Shown: positions 52,666-62,746, counted from the first letter of the stretch. The stretch: DNA of 64,000 nucleotides from Paracoccaceae bacterium (GCA_016124615.1 WGNF01000003.1:310001-374000); one strand, 5' to 3'. The notes: a model not told the origin generated them from the sequence alone. Made by a program: numbers and translations.

Positions 52666-53277
52666 CTAGAACTTCATGACGTAGGACACGCCGAACACCG
52701 TCGGGTTCACCGCCACCTTGCCCAGCGCGGCGCCGTTCAGCTTGACGTTGCTGTGGATGTCGGCCCAGCGCACGTCGGCGCGCAGCCAGCCGCGGTCGCT
52801 CAGCCGGTAGTCGAGGCCCGCATGCACCGCCAGCCCGAAGGAATTGCCCAGCTTCAGGCTGCCCAGCGGCGACTTCTCGTTGAAGAACCAGGTGTAGTTC
52901 AGGCCCGCGCCGACGAAGGGCGTGATCTTGCTGGCATTGGCGAAGTGGTACTGCACCGAGATCACCGGCGGCAGCTGCATGGTCGAGCCCGCATAACCCA
53001 CACCGGCGATGTTGATCGAGTGCTTGAAGGGCAGGGCGGCCAGCACCTCAAGCCCGAGGTTGTCGCGCAGGAAGTATTCGGCGGTGATCGTCGGGCGCAC
53101 CGAATTGCCGATGTTGACCTTGCCGCCGACGGCCAACGTGCCGTTGTCGGATTTCGGGTTCACCGTCGCCACGCCGATCCCGAAGGTCAGGGTGCCGGCG
53201 GCAAAGCTGTCGGCCACGGCCGGCGCGGCCATGCTCAGTACCGCGAGAACGGACAGGGCGGAGAGTGTGGATTTCAT
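52666..53277 (-). CDS. ompW: OmpW family outer-membrane protein
   Basis: 203 residues with a signal peptide (MKSTLSALSVLAVLSMAAPA, then VADS). The mature part has beta-strand character with the OmpW segments YHFANASKITPFVGAGLNYT and LGLEVLAALPFKHSI, and ends in aromatic VMKF, the usual outer-membrane signature. OmpW is an 8-stranded barrel. It lies antisense inside the leucine cluster, between ivd and mccB. An FNR-type box lies upstream; ompW is FNR-controlled in E. coli. Leader has GAGGGA before the ATG. Confidence 0.92.
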   Translation of the reverse strand: MKSTLSALSVLAVLSMAAPAVADSFAAGTLTFGIGVATVNPKSDNGTLAVGGKVNIGNSVRPTITAEYFLRDNLGLEVLAALPFKHSINIAGVGYAGSTMQLPPVISVQYHFANASKITPFVGAGLNYTWFFNEKSPLGSLKLGNSFGLAVHAGLDYRLSDRGWLRADVRWADIHSNVKLNGAALGKVAVNPTVFGVSYVMKF

Positions 53278-53334
53278 GATTGGTCCCTCGTGTTATACAC
53301 GGCCGGACCATCTGCCCACCGAAAGGGCAGGACA

Positions 53335-53348
53335 TTGACACACATCAA
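53335..53348 (-). promoter_or_regulatory. FNR/FnrL-type box in the ompW-mccB divergent region
   Basis: TTGACACACATCAA fits the FNR consensus TTGAT-N4-ATCAA with one mismatch. Its centre is about 64 bases upstream of the ompW ATG and about 58 upstream of the mccB ATG. By analogy with E. coli, ompW is the likelier target. Confidence 0.65.
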
Positions 53349-53399
53349 GTTTTCGCGCGCGGGGCTGCGGCGCCGCGCCGCAGTCCCAGGAGCGGCCCG

Positions 53400-55004
53400 A
53401 TGCGCCTGACCAGCCATGTTCTGACCGGCGGCGAGACCTTCCGCGCCAACCGCGCCGCGCATCTGGCGCTGCTGGCCCGCGCCGCCGAGGCCGCCGCGCT
53501 GGCGGCGGCGGGCGGCGGCGAAAAGGCGCTGGCCCGCCATGCCGCCCGCGGCAAGCTGCCGCCGCGCGAGCGGGTGGCGGGGCTGTTGGACGCAGGCTCG
53601 CCCTTTCTCGAAATCGGCGCCACCGCGGCGCACGGCCTTTACGATGGTGCTGCGCCGGGCGCGGGGCTGATCACCGGCATCGGCCGGGTGCAGGGGCAAG
53701 AGGTCATGGTGGTCTGCAACGACGCCACCGTGAAGGGCGGCACCTATTACCCGATGACGGTGAAGAAACACCTGCGCGCGCAGGAGATCGCGGCGGAATG
53801 CGCGCTGCCCTGCGTCTATCTGGTCGACTCCGGCGGCGCCAACCTGCCCAACCAGGACGAGGTTTTCCCCGACCGCGACCATTTCGGCCGCATCTTCTAC
53901 AACCAGGCCCGGATGAGTGCCGCGGGCATTCCGCAGATCGCCGTTGTCATGGGCTCCTGCACCGCTGGCGGCGCCTATGTGCCCGCGATGTCGGATGTCA
54001 CCATCATCGTGAAGGGGCAGGGCACCATCTTCCTTGCCGGGCCGCCCTTGGTGAAGGCCGCGACGGGCGAGGTGGTGACGGCCGAAGACCTTGGCGGCGG
54101 CGATGTGCACACCCGGCTTTCCGGCGTCGCCGATTACCTTGCCGAGGATGACGGCCATGCCCTGGCGCTGGCCCGCCGCGCGATCGCGCAGCTGAACCGC
54201 GCGAAGCCCGTCCCCGTGCAGTGGCAATCGCCCGAGCCGCCCGCCTTCGACCCCGAGGAGATCCTCGGCCTCGTGCCGCCCGACCTGCGCACGCCTTACG
54301 ACATCCGCGAGGTGATCGCCCGGATCACCGACGGCTCCCGTCTTGACGAGTTCAAGGCGCGCTTCGGCGAAACCCTCGTCACCGGCTTCGCCCATATCGA
54401 GGGTTGCCCGGTCGGGATCGTCGCCAACAACGGCGTGCTGTTCTCCGAGGCCGCCGTCAAAGGCGCGCATTTCATCGAGCTTTGCAGCCAGCGCGGCATC
54501 CCGCTGATCTTCCTGCAGAACATCACCGGCTTCATGGTCGGCCGCAAATACGAAAACGAGGGCATCGCGCGGCACGGTGCCAAGATGGTGACCGCCGTCG
54601 CCAGCACGAATGTGCCGAAAATCACCGTGCTGGTCGGCGGCAGCTTCGGCGCGGGCAACTACGGCATGGCGGGGCGGGCCTATTCGCCGCGCTTTCTCTG
54701 GACTTGGCCGAACAGCCGCATCTCGGTGATGGGTGGCGAACAGGCGGCGGGGGTGCTGGCCACCGTGAAGCGCGAGGGGATCGAGCGCACCGGCGGCCAG
54801 TGGTCGGCCGAGGACGAGGCCGAATTCAAGCGCCCCACCGTCGAGATGTTCGACCGCCAGTCCGACCCGCTCTACGCCTCCGCCCGGCTCTGGGACGATG
54901 GCATCGTGGACCCGCGCAAGACCCGCGCCGTACTCTCGCTCAGCCTTTCAGCAGCGCTGAACGCGCCGATTGAACCGACACGCTTCGGCGTGTTCCGCAT
55001 GTAA
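53400..55004 (+). CDS. mccB: Methylcrotonyl-CoA carboxylase carboxyltransferase (beta) subunit
   Basis: 534 residues from ATG 53400 with CAGGAG upstream. It shows the carboxyltransferase core: [54 protein letters not shown] and [20 protein letters not shown]. The [10 protein letters not shown] signature is typical of MccB rather than PccB. It transfers CO2 from biotin to 3-methylcrotonyl-CoA. Confidence 0.95.
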   Translation: MRLTSHVLTGGETFRANRAAHLALLARAAEAAALAAAGGGEKALARHAARGKLPPRERVAGLLDAGSPFLEIGATAAHGLYDGAAPGAGLITGIGRVQGQEVMVVCNDATVKGGTYYPMTVKKHLRAQEIAAECALPCVYLVDSGGANLPNQDEVFPDRDHFGRIFYNQARMSAAGIPQIAVVMGSCTAGGAYVPAMSDVTIIVKGQGTIFLAGPPLVKAATGEVVTAEDLGGGDVHTRLSGVADYLAEDDGHALALARRAIAQLNRAKPVPVQWQSPEPPAFDPEEILGLVPPDLRTPYDIREVIARITDGSRLDEFKARFGETLVTGFAHIEGCPVGIVANNGVLFSEAAVKGAHFIELCSQRGIPLIFLQNITGFMVGRKYENEGIARHGAKMVTAVASTNVPKITVLVGGSFGAGNYGMAGRAYSPRFLWTWPNSRISVMGGEQAAGVLATVKREGIERTGGQWSAEDEAEFKRPTVEMFDRQSDPLYASARLWDDGIVDPRKTRAVLSLSLSAALNAPIEPTRFGVFRM

Positions 55005-55127
55005 CCCCTCGCCTCCGGCGGGGATAATTGGGCCAACGTGAAAGCTGCTTTCTTGCTGGCGCAAATATCCCCGGGGGTCCGGGGGCAGGCAGCCCCCGGC
55101 TCCGACGCCGGCCTCAAGGAGCGACCA
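55005..55127 (+). repeat. Hairpin-rich intergenic element between mccB and mccA
   Basis: The gap contains CGGGGATA (55019-55026) and TATCCCCG (55066-55073) as an 8-bp inverted repeat, an inner AAAGC/GCTTT, and a strong hairpin CCGGGGGC (55079-55086) with GCCCCCGG (55092-55099). From general knowledge, elements with this kind of layout recur between genes of Rhodobacteraceae genomes. Only one copy is seen here. It may influence mRNA stability between the two subunit genes. Confidence 0.5.
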
Positions 55128-57065
55128 ATGTTCGCGAAAATCCTGATCGCCAATCGCGGCGAGATTGCAGCCCGGGTCATCGACACCTGCCGCCGCCTTG
55201 GCGTGGCAACGGTGGCGGTCTATTCCGACGCCGACCGCGATGCCCGTCACGTGGCGATGGCGGATGAGGCGGTGCATATCGGCGGCCCGGCACCCTCCGA
55301 CAGCTACCTGCGCGCCGACCGGATCATCGCGGCGGCGCTGGCCACCGGCGCGCAGGCGATCCATCCGGGCTACGGCTTTCTCAGCGAGAACCCCGACTTC
55401 GTCGACGCGGTCGAGGCGGCGGGGCTGGTCTTCATCGGCCCCTCGGCCGCCGCGATCCGGGCGATGGGGCTGAAGGATGCGGCCAAGCGGCTGATGGCGT
55501 CGGCGGGCGTCCCGGTGGTGCCGGGCTACCACGGCGACAATCAGGACGCGGACCATCTGGCCGGGGCGGCCGATGCGGTGGGCTATCCGGTGCTGATCAA
55601 GGCGGTGGCGGGCGGTGGCGGCAAGGGCATGCGCAAGGTGCTGCACCCTTCGGGCTTCGCGGCGGCGCTGGACAGCGCGCGGGGCGAGGCGCGCGGGGCC
55701 TTTGGCAACGACGCCGTGCTGATCGAGAAATTCGTGCTCTCGCCGCGCCATATCGAGGTGCAGGTGTTCGGTGACGGTCAGGATGCCGTGCATCTTTATG
55801 AACGCGACTGCAGCCTGCAGCGCCGCCACCAGAAGGTGATCGAGGAGGCCCCGGCCCCCGGCATGACGGCCGAGATGCGCGCCGCGATGGGCGAGGCGGC
55901 GGTGAAGGCGGCGCGCGCCATCGGCTACCGCGGGGCGGGCACGATCGAGTTCATCGTCGACGGCTCCGACGGGCTGCGGCCCGACCGGTTCTGGTTCATG
56001 GAGATGAACACAAGGTTGCAGGTGGAACATCCGGTGACCGAGGCGATCACCGGCGTCGATCTGGTCGAATGGCAGCTGCGCGTCGCCGCGGGCGAGCGGC
56101 TGCCCTGTCGACAGGAGGATCTGACGATCACCGGCCACGCCTTCGAGGCGCGGCTTTATGCCGAGGATGTGCCCGCCGGGTTCCTGCCTGCCACCGGGCG
56201 GCTGACGCATCTGCGCTTTGCCGATGGCTGCCGGGTCGAAACCGGGGTGCGCGAGGGCGACGCGATCAGCCCCTGGTACGACCCGATGATCGCCAAGCTG
56301 GTGGTGCACGGCCCGACCCGCGCGGTGGCGCTGCGCCAACTGGCGCGCGCGCTGGCGCGGACCGAGGTGGCCGGGACGGTGACCAACCTCGGCTTTCTGG
56401 GTGCGCTGGCGGGCCATGCGGGGTTCGGGCGCGGCGAGGTGGATACCGGGCTGATCGAGCGCGATCTGGCGGCGCTGACCACCGTTCCCGCCGCGTCGCG
56501 CGGTGTCACCGTCGCGGCCGTGCTGGCGGCGGCGGGGCTGTGGGAGCGCGTGCCCCCGGCGACCGGCTTCACGCTCTGGGCGCCGCTGCCGCGCCGCGTT
56601 GCGCTGATCCGGGGCGGCGAGCCCTGCGAGGCGGTGATCCACGTCGAGGCGCCGGACCGGGTGCGCCTGACGCTCGACGGCAGCGACAGCCTTGCCGAAC
56701 GGCGCGGCGGCTGGTGGATCGACGGCGCCAAGGCGCCCGACCGGGCGGCGCTGCTGCCGGGGCAGGTGGTGGTGTTCGACGGCGCGGCGTGGAGCTTCGA
56801 CATCCCCGATCCGCTGGCGCGCGACAGTACCGCCGGGGCAGGGGCCGATATCACGCTGTCGCCGATGCCGGGGCTGGTGAAGGCGGTCTTTGTCGGTGCC
56901 GGGCAGGCGGTGGCGCGCGGCGACCGGCTGGCGGTGCTGGAGGCGATGAAGATGGAACACACGCTGGTGGCCGCCCGTGACGGCGTGGTGGCCGAGGTGC
57001 TGGTGGCCCCCGGCGCGCAGGTCGAGGCGGGCGCGGCGCTGGTGCGGCTGGAGGCGGCGGAATGA
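55128..57065 (+). CDS. mccA: Methylcrotonyl-CoA carboxylase biotin-containing (alpha) subunit
   Basis: 645 residues from ATG 55128 with AAGGAG upstream. Domains: biotin carboxylase (KILIANRGEIAARVIDTCRR; GGGGKGMRKV; MEMNTRLQVEHPVTE) to about residue 450, a linker, then a biotin carrier domain with the biotinylated Lys in LEAMKMEHTL (about residues 604-613). It carboxylates biotin with ATP and bicarbonate for MccB. Its stop overlaps the next gene (ATGA). Confidence 0.95.
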   Translation: MFAKILIANRGEIAARVIDTCRRLGVATVAVYSDADRDARHVAMADEAVHIGGPAPSDSYLRADRIIAAALATGAQAIHPGYGFLSENPDFVDAVEAAGLVFIGPSAAAIRAMGLKDAAKRLMASAGVPVVPGYHGDNQDADHLAGAADAVGYPVLIKAVAGGGGKGMRKVLHPSGFAAALDSARGEARGAFGNDAVLIEKFVLSPRHIEVQVFGDGQDAVHLYERDCSLQRRHQKVIEEAPAPGMTAEMRAAMGEAAVKAARAIGYRGAGTIEFIVDGSDGLRPDRFWFMEMNTRLQVEHPVTEAITGVDLVEWQLRVAAGERLPCRQEDLTITGHAFEARLYAEDVPAGFLPATGRLTHLRFADGCRVETGVREGDAISPWYDPMIAKLVVHGPTRAVALRQLARALARTEVAGTVTNLGFLGALAGHAGFGRGEVDTGLIERDLAALTTVPAASRGVTVAAVLAAAGLWERVPPATGFTLWAPLPRRVALIRGGEPCEAVIHVEAPDRVRLTLDGSDSLAERRGGWWIDGAKAPDRAALLPGQVVVFDGAAWSFDIPDPLARDSTAGAGADITLSPMPGLVKAVFVGAGQAVARGDRLAVLEAMKMEHTLVAARDGVVAEVLVAPGAQVEAGAALVRLEAAE

Positions 57066-57715
57066 TCCGGTTGCACCACGTCCCGCAGGCGCGCAGCTTT
57101 CGCATCCTGTGGCTGCTGGAGGAGCTGGGCGAAAGCTTCGAGGTCGTGCCGCATTCGTTCTTCGACAAGTCGCTGCGCGCGCCGGATTACCTTGCGCTGT
57201 CGCCCGCCGGGCGGGTTCCGGCGCTGGAGGTTGACGGCCGCGTGCTGTTCGAAAGCGGCGCGATCATCGAATGGCTGTGCGAAACGCGCGGGCAACTGGG
57301 CCGCGCGCCGGGCGAGGCCGAGCGGGGCGACTGGCTGGAATGGCTGCATTTCTCGGAAACCGCCGGGCAGCATATCGCGGCGCTGACCCAGCAGCATATC
57401 GTGCTGCGCGAGGCCTGGATGCGCAGCCCGACGGTGATGCGGCTGGAGGCGAAGCGGCTGGAAAAGGTGCTGGCGGTGGCCGATTGCGCGCTGCGGGGCC
57501 GCGACTGGCTGCTGCCTTCGGGGTTTTCGGCGGTCGATGTGGCGATGGGCTACTCGGCGTTGATCGGCGGCCGGTTTGTCCGTCTCGATGCGATGCCCGC
57601 GCTGGCGGGCTGGCTGGACCGCATCGCGGCGCGGCCCGCGTTCCGGCGGGCAGTAGCGCGCGATGGCCGGGCTGAGATTTACACCCGCGATTTCTATGAG
57701 GCCCCCGATGCCTGA
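57062..57715 (+). CDS. Glutathione S-transferase family protein
   Basis: 217 residues. The thioredoxin-like N-terminal half has LHHVPQARSFRILWLLEELG and the cis-Pro segment GRVPALEVDGRVLFESGAII; the C-terminal half is all-helical. It is embedded in the leucine operon, overlapping mccA by 4 bases and hmgL by 8 bases. A role in detoxifying reactive enoyl-CoA intermediates or an isomerase role is possible but not shown. Confidence 0.88.
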   Translation: MIRLHHVPQARSFRILWLLEELGESFEVVPHSFFDKSLRAPDYLALSPAGRVPALEVDGRVLFESGAIIEWLCETRGQLGRAPGEAERGDWLEWLHFSETAGQHIAALTQQHIVLREAWMRSPTVMRLEAKRLEKVLAVADCALRGRDWLLPSGFSAVDVAMGYSALIGGRFVRLDAMPALAGWLDRIAARPAFRRAVARDGRAEIYTRDFYEAPDA

Positions 57716-58562
57716 GACGGTCGAGATCTTTGAGGTTGGCCCGCGCGACGGCTTGCAGAACGAGGCGCGCGCGATCCCCACGGCCGCGAAGATCGCGCTG
57801 ATCGACACGCTGTCGCAGGCCGGGTTCCGCCGCATCGAGGTGGCGAGTTTCGTCAGCCCGAAATGGGTGCCGCAGATGGCCGACAGCGGCGCGGTGCTGG
57901 CGGGCATTACCCGCGCGGCCGGGGTGCGCTATGCGGCGCTGGTGCCGAACATGCAGGGCTACACGGCGGCACGGGCGGCGCGGGCGGATGAGGTGGCGAT
58001 CTTCGCCTCGGCCTCGGAAGGGTTCTCGCGCGCCAACCTGAATTGCACCATCGCCGAAAGCCTGACGCGCTTTGCCCCGGTGGCGGCGGCGGCGCAGGCC
58101 GACGGGATGCCGCTGCGGGGCTATGTCTCTTGCGTGACCGATTGCCCCTTCGACGGGCCGACGCCGCCCGCAGCCGTGGCGCGCGTCGTGGCGGCGCTGC
58201 GCGATCTGGGCTGTTACGAGGTCAGTCTGGGCGACACCATCGGGCAGGGGCGGCCCGGCACCATCGCGGCGATGCTGCGGGCGGCGCTGGATGAACTGCC
58301 CGCCGACCGGCTGGCCGGGCATTACCACGACACCGGCGGGCAGGCGCTGGCCAATATCGAGGCGTCGCTGGTGCTGGGGCTGCGGGTCTTCGATGCGGCG
58401 GTGGGGGGGCTTGGCGGTTGCCCCTATGCGCCCGGCGCGCCCGGCAACGTGGCGACCGAAGCGGTGGCGGCGCGGCTGGCGGCGCTGGGGCTGGCGACCG
58501 GGCTGGATGCGGATGTGCTGGCCCGCGCCGCCGAACTGGCGCGCGGCTTGCGGGGAGGATGA
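57708..58562 (+). CDS. Hydroxymethylglutaryl-CoA lyase
   Basis: 284 residues from ATG 57708. Motifs: FEVGPRDGLQNEARAIPTAA (catalytic Arg/Asp), FVSPKWVPQMAD, GHYHDTGGQALANI (metal-binding His pair), and the signature loop Cys in VGGLGGCPYAPGAPGNVATE. It splits HMG-CoA into acetoacetate and acetyl-CoA, the last step of the leucine pathway. A longer upstream frame overlaps GST and is not used. Confidence 0.95.
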   Translation: MPETVEIFEVGPRDGLQNEARAIPTAAKIALIDTLSQAGFRRIEVASFVSPKWVPQMADSGAVLAGITRAAGVRYAALVPNMQGYTAARAARADEVAIFASASEGFSRANLNCTIAESLTRFAPVAAAAQADGMPLRGYVSCVTDCPFDGPTPPAAVARVVAALRDLGCYEVSLGDTIGQGRPGTIAAMLRAALDELPADRLAGHYHDTGGQALANIEASLVLGLRVFDAAVGGLGGCPYAPGAPGNVATEAVAARLAALGLATGLDADVLARAAELARGLRGG

Positions 58563-58564
58563 CG

Positions 58565-59347
58565 ATGGACGAGACGATCAGGATCGCGGTCGACGGGCGC
58601 GGCGTTGCCACGCTGACGCTGGCGCGCGAGGACAAGCACAACGCCCTGAACGCCGCGATGATGGATGAACTGACCGATGCGGCGGCGCGGCTGGGCGCCG
58701 ATCCGGCGGTGCGGGTGGTGGTGCTGACCGGGGCAGGGGCCAGTTTTTGCGCTGGCGGCGATCTGGGCTGGATGCAGGCGCAGCGCGACGCCGACACCGC
58801 CGGGCGGCGGCGCGAGGCGGGGCGGCTGGCAGGGATGCTGGGCGCGCTGAACACGCTGCCGAAGCCGCTGATCGGGCGGGTGCAGGGCCAGGCCTTTGGC
58901 GGCGGCATCGGGCTGATGGCGGTCTGCGACGTGGCGGTGGGGGTCACCGGCGCGCGCTTCGGGCTGACGGAAACCCGGCTGGGGCTGATCCCGGCCACCA
59001 TCGGCCCCTATGTCGTGGCTCGCATGGGCGAGGCGATGGCGCGGCGCATCTTCATGTCGGCGCGGCTCTTCGAGGCGGAAGAGGCGGTGACGCTGGGCCT
59101 TCTGGCCCGCGCCGTGCCGCCAGAGGCGCTGGATGCGGCGGTGGCGGCCGAGGTCGCGCCCTACCTTGCCTGCGCGCCGGGGGCCGTGGCCGATGCCAAG
59201 CGGCTCTTGCGCCATCTGGGGCCGCCGATCGACGCCGCCGTGGTCGAGCACACCATCGACGCCCTGATCGCGCGCTGGGACAGCCCCGAGGCGGCCGAAG
59301 GCATCGCCGCCTTCTTCGCGCGCCGCAAGCCCGACTGGGCGGGCTGA
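58565..59347 (+). CDS. Methylglutaconyl-CoA hydratase-type enoyl-CoA hydratase
   Basis: 260 residues from ATG 58565 (GGGGAGG at good spacing). Crotonase motifs: AREDKHNALNAAMMDEL, GAGASFCAGGDLGWM (oxyanion hole) and GQAFGGGIGLMAVCDVAV. Position in the cluster supports hydration of 3-methylglutaconyl-CoA to HMG-CoA (LiuC-type). It is the last gene of the leucine operon and is followed by a hairpin. Confidence 0.9.
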   Translation: MDETIRIAVDGRGVATLTLAREDKHNALNAAMMDELTDAAARLGADPAVRVVVLTGAGASFCAGGDLGWMQAQRDADTAGRRREAGRLAGMLGALNTLPKPLIGRVQGQAFGGGIGLMAVCDVAVGVTGARFGLTETRLGLIPATIGPYVVARMGEAMARRIFMSARLFEAEEAVTLGLLARAVPPEALDAAVAAEVAPYLACAPGAVADAKRLLRHLGPPIDAAVVEHTIDALIARWDSPEAAEGIAAFFARRKPDWAG

Positions 59348-59370
59348 GTCGCGTCCCGGCCGCCCGGCCT

Positions 59371-59388
59371 CGCCGCAATGCGGCGTTT
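59371..59388 (+). terminator. Hairpin at the end of the leucine operon
   Basis: CGCCGC (59371-59376) and GCGGCG (59380-59385) form a 6-bp stem with loop AAT, followed by TTT. It lies 24 bases after the hydratase stop. Confidence 0.55.
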
Positions 59389-59467
59389 CCGCTACCTTTG
59401 CTGCACACATTTGTATGCAAAGCGTTGATGCCCAATGTCGCAAGGGGGCTTTTGCACCGGCCTTCGG

Positions 59468-59496
59468 TTGACCGCGCCGGGGTGCCGGAGTAAACG
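59468..59496 (+). promoter_or_regulatory. Candidate nuo operon promoter
   Basis: TTGACC (59468-59473) and TAAACG (59491-59496) are separated by 17 bases, 52 bases before the nuoA GTG. The -35 is strong, the -10 is moderate. Confidence 0.45.
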
Positions 59497-59547
59497 GGGC
59501 CCAGCAAACATCACCGCGCGTCAGACGCGGAGCCGAAGGAGCCGACC

Positions 59548-59913
59548 GTGGACCATCTGCTGCGAGAGTACCTTCCCATTCTGATCTTCCTGGCGATGGC
59601 GACCGCGCTCGGCCTTGTGCTGATCCTCGCCGCCGTGGTGATCGCGGTGCGCAACCCCGACCCCGAGAAGGTTTCCGCCTACGAATGCGGCTTCAACGCC
59701 TTCGACGACGCCCGGATGAAGTTCGACGTGCGGTTCTACCTCGTCTCGATCCTGTTCATCATCTTCGACCTTGAGGTGGCGTTCCTGTTCCCCTGGGCGG
59801 TCGCCTTCGGCGCGCTGAGCATGGTGGCGTTCTGGTCGATGATGGTGTTCCTTGGCATCCTCACGATCGGCTTTGTCTACGAATGGAAAAAGGGAGCGCT
59901 GGAATGGGAGTGA
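59548..59913 (+). CDS. nuoA: NADH-quinone oxidoreductase subunit A
   Basis: 121 residues from GTG 59548, which follows AAGGAG. Three membrane segments with the conserved loop [20 protein letters not shown] (the switch-loop Cys) and [20 protein letters not shown]. It is the first gene of the complex I locus. Confidence 0.96.
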   Translation: MDHLLREYLPILIFLAMATALGLVLILAAVVIAVRNPDPEKVSAYECGFNAFDDARMKFDVRFYLVSILFIIFDLEVAFLFPWAVAFGALSMVAFWSMMVFLGILTIGFVYEWKKGALEWE

Positions 59914-60437
59914 GCACGTCCGCCAACACGGCCGGTGCCGACCTTGACGTTGCGGCCCAGGCGCTGAACGCCGAGTTGCAGGACAAGGGGTTCCTGCTGA
60001 CCTCGACCGAGGACATCATCAACTGGGCCCGCATCGGGTCGCTGCACTGGATGACCTTCGGGCTGGCCTGCTGCGCGGTCGAGATGATGCACGTCGCGAT
60101 GCCGCGCTATGATGCGGAACGCTTCGGCTTTGCCCCCCGCGCCAGCCCGCGCCAGTCCGACGTGATGATCGTCGCCGGGACGCTGACCAACAAGATGGCC
60201 CCGGCGCTGCGCAAGGTCTACGACCAGATGCCGGAACCGCGCTACGTGATCAGCATGGGCTCCTGCGCGAATGGCGGCGGCTACTATCACTACAGCTACT
60301 CGGTGGTGCGGGGCTGCGACCGGGTCGTTCCGGTCGACATCTACGTGCCGGGCTGCCCGCCCACGGCCGAGGCGCTGTTGTACGGCATCCTGCAATTGCA
60401 GCGGAAAATCCGCCGCACCGGCACCCTGACCCGCTAA
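59904..60437 (+). CDS. nuoB: NADH-quinone oxidoreductase subunit B
   Basis: 177 residues from ATG 59904 (GGGAG upstream), overlapping nuoA by 10 bases. The N2 cluster ligands are visible in [30 protein letters not shown] and [18 protein letters not shown]. It lies in the connecting module that reduces quinone. Confidence 0.97.
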   Translation: MGVSTSANTAGADLDVAAQALNAELQDKGFLLTSTEDIINWARIGSLHWMTFGLACCAVEMMHVAMPRYDAERFGFAPRASPRQSDVMIVAGTLTNKMAPALRKVYDQMPEPRYVISMGSCANGGGYYHYSYSVVRGCDRVVPVDIYVPGCPPTAEALLYGILQLQRKIRRTGTLTR

Positions 60438-60448
60438 AGGAGGCGCGC

Positions 60449-61057
60449 ATGTCCGAAGCCCTGCAAGAGCTTGGCGCCCAGATTCTGGCGGCGCGCCCGC
60501 AGATGGTCAGCGCGTTTGAGGTCGCCTTCGGCGAGCTGACGATGCAGGCCAACCTCGACACGATCCCGGATCTGCTGGACTATCTGAAGACCGACCGCGG
60601 CTGCCGCTTCTCGACGCTGGTCGACATTACCGCGATCGACCGGCCCGAGCAGGTGAAACGCTTCGAGGTGGTCTATCACCTGCTGTCGATGTATCAGAAC
60701 CACCGCATCCGGCTGAAGGTCGCGGTGGGCGAGCAGGATATCGTGCCCTCGGCGATCCCGGTGCATCCCTCGGCCAACTGGTTCGAGCGTGAGGTGTTCG
60801 ACATGTTCGGCATCCTCTTCTCGGGCCATCCCGACCTGCGCCGCATCCTGACCGACTACGGCTTTCGCGGCCATCCGCTGCGCAAGGACTTCCCCACCAC
60901 CGGCTTTGTCGAGGTTCGCTATGACGAGGCGCAGAAGCGCGTTGTCTATGAACCGGTGAATCTGGTGCAGGAATACCGGCAGTTCGACTTCATGAGCCCG
61001 TGGGAAGGGGCCGAATACATCCTTCCCGGCGACCAGAAGGCAGGGGCACCGAAATGA
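60449..61057 (+). CDS. nuoC: NADH-quinone oxidoreductase subunit C
   Basis: 202 residues. Contains [40 protein letters not shown] and [16 protein letters not shown], the 30-kDa subunit signature. Separate from NuoD, unlike the E. coli NuoCD fusion. Its stop overlaps the next small gene (ATGA). Confidence 0.97.
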   Translation: MSEALQELGAQILAARPQMVSAFEVAFGELTMQANLDTIPDLLDYLKTDRGCRFSTLVDITAIDRPEQVKRFEVVYHLLSMYQNHRIRLKVAVGEQDIVPSAIPVHPSANWFEREVFDMFGILFSGHPDLRRILTDYGFRGHPLRKDFPTTGFVEVRYDEAQKRVVYEPVNLVQEYRQFDFMSPWEGAEYILPGDQKAGAPK

Positions 61058-61263
61058 TGGGGCACTACGGCATGCCGGGGTTCGGGCTGATCGGGCTGAT
61101 CGTGATGGCGGCGCTGCTGGTGGTGCCGTTCTGGCGGCTGCTGCCGCGCTACGGCCTGCCGAACTGGGTGGCCATCGTGGCGATCATCCCGCTGGGCGCG
61201 CTGATCCTGCTGTGGGTGATCGCCTTCAAGGACAAGATCGACGCGGCCGGAGGGCAGAAATGA
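61054..61263 (+). CDS. Small two-helix membrane protein in the nuo locus
   Basis: 69 residues from ATG 61054 (a second ATG follows at once). Two hydrophobic segments are clear: about residues 9-27 ([19 protein letters not shown]) and 37-58 ([20 protein letters not shown]), joined by LLPRYGLP. It overlaps nuoC and nuoD by 4 bases each, so it is translated with them. Extra ORFs between nuo genes are known in Rhodobacter capsulatus. Function unknown; an accessory or assembly role is inference. Confidence 0.75.
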   Translation: MMGHYGMPGFGLIGLIVMAALLVVPFWRLLPRYGLPNWVAIVAIIPLGALILLWVIAFKDKIDAAGGQK

Positions 61264-62471
61264 TGGACGGCAAGTTCGACGACGCGCAGACCGGCGAGCA
61301 GCGGATTCGCAACTTCAACATCAACTTCGGGCCGCAACACCCGGCGGCGCATGGCGTTTTGCGGCTGGTGCTGGAGCTTGACGGCGAGATCGTGGAACGC
61401 TGCGACCCGCATATCGGGCTGCTGCACCGCGGCACCGAAAAGCTGATGGAATCGCGGACCTACCTGCAAAACCTGCCGTATTTCGACCGCCTCGACTATG
61501 TGGCGCCGATGAACCAGGAACATGCCTGGTGCCTGTCGATCGAGAAGCTGACCGGGGTCGTGGTGCCACGCCGCGCCAGCCTGATCCGGGTGCTTTATTC
61601 GGAAATCGGCCGCATCCTGAACCACCTGCTGAACGTCACCACGCAGGCGATGGACGTCGGCGCGCTGACGCCGCCGCTCTGGGGCTTCGAAGAGCGTGAA
61701 AAGCTGATGGTGTTCTACGAACGGGCCTGCGGGGCGCGGCTGCACGCCGCCTATTTCCGCCCCGGCGGGGTGCATCAGGATCTGCCGCCCGAGCTGATCG
61801 AGGATATCGACCAGTGGGCGATCGAGTTCCCGAAGGTGCTGGACGACATCGACGGCCTGTTGACCGAAAACCGCATCTTCAAGCAGCGCAACGTCGATAT
61901 CGGCGTCGTGACCGAGGAAGACATCCAGCTGTGGGGCTTCTCGGGCGTGATGGTGCGCGGCTCGGGCCTCGCCTGGGACCTGCGCCGCAGCCAGCCCTAC
62001 GAATGCTATGACGAGTTCGAGTTCAAGGTGCCGGTCGGCAAGAACGGCGACTGCTTCGACCGCTACCTGTGCCGGATGGAAGAGATGCGGCAATCGACCC
62101 ACATCATCCGGCAGGCGCTGGCCAAGCTGCGCAAGGAACCGGGCGACGTGCTGGCGCGCGGCAAGATCACGCCGCCGAAACGCGCCGAGATGAAGACCTC
62201 GATGGAGGCGCTCATCCACCACTTCAAGCTTTACACCGAAGGCTTCCACGTTCCGGCGGGCGAGGTTTATTGCCCGATCGAGGCGCCCAAGGGCGAGTTC
62301 GGCGTCTATCTGGTCGCCGACGGCAGCAACAAGCCCTACCGCGCCAAGATCCGCGCGCCGGGGTTCCTGCACCTGCAGGCGATGGACTTCATCGCCTCGG
62401 GGCACCTTCTGGCCGACGTGGCGGCCATCATCGGCTCGCTCGACGTGGTGTTCGGGGAGATCGACCGGTGA
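61260..62471 (+). CDS. nuoD: NADH-quinone oxidoreductase subunit D
   Basis: 403 residues from ATG 61260 with GGAGGG upstream. Contains [40 protein letters not shown] and the end [20 protein letters not shown] and DVVFGEIDR. The 49-kDa subunit forms the quinone-binding site with NuoB. Confidence 0.97.
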   Translation: MMDGKFDDAQTGEQRIRNFNINFGPQHPAAHGVLRLVLELDGEIVERCDPHIGLLHRGTEKLMESRTYLQNLPYFDRLDYVAPMNQEHAWCLSIEKLTGVVVPRRASLIRVLYSEIGRILNHLLNVTTQAMDVGALTPPLWGFEEREKLMVFYERACGARLHAAYFRPGGVHQDLPPELIEDIDQWAIEFPKVLDDIDGLLTENRIFKQRNVDIGVVTEEDIQLWGFSGVMVRGSGLAWDLRRSQPYECYDEFEFKVPVGKNGDCFDRYLCRMEEMRQSTHIIRQALAKLRKEPGDVLARGKITPPKRAEMKTSMEALIHHFKLYTEGFHVPAGEVYCPIEAPKGEFGVYLVADGSNKPYRAKIRAPGFLHLQAMDFIASGHLLADVAAIIGSLDVVFGEIDR

Positions 62472-62746
62472 AGCTGCACGCCGCCCTTCTGGCGACCGGG
62501 CTGGCCCTTGCCGCCTTGCCCGCGCTGGCCGAGGGCGGGCCGCGCCCGGCCGAGATCGACGCGCTGATCGCGGCGATGACGGCGGCGGGCTGCATGGTGA
62601 CGGATGCCAACCAGGCCGCGGTGCTGCAGGCGGCGGGGCTGACGCCCGATGTTGCCGCCGGTGTCGTGCAGGTGCTGGAGGCTGACGGCCGCGCCGTGCA
62701 GGGCGAGGGCCATACCCTGCGCCTCAAGACGGGGTCGTGTTCGTGA
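62468..62746 (+). CDS. Small secreted protein in the nuo locus
   Basis: 92 residues from GTG 62468, overlapping the nuoD stop (GTGA). Residues 1-21 look like a signal peptide ([20 protein letters not shown] then AEGG). The mature part is about 70 residues with two cysteines (AGCMVTD and TGSCS) that could form a disulfide. Function unknown; extra ORFs of this type occur in the nuo locus of relatives. Confidence 0.72.
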   Translation: MKLHAALLATGLALAALPALAEGGPRPAEIDALIAAMTAAGCMVTDANQAAVLQAAGLTPDVAAGVVQVLEADGRAVQGEGHTLRLKTGSCS

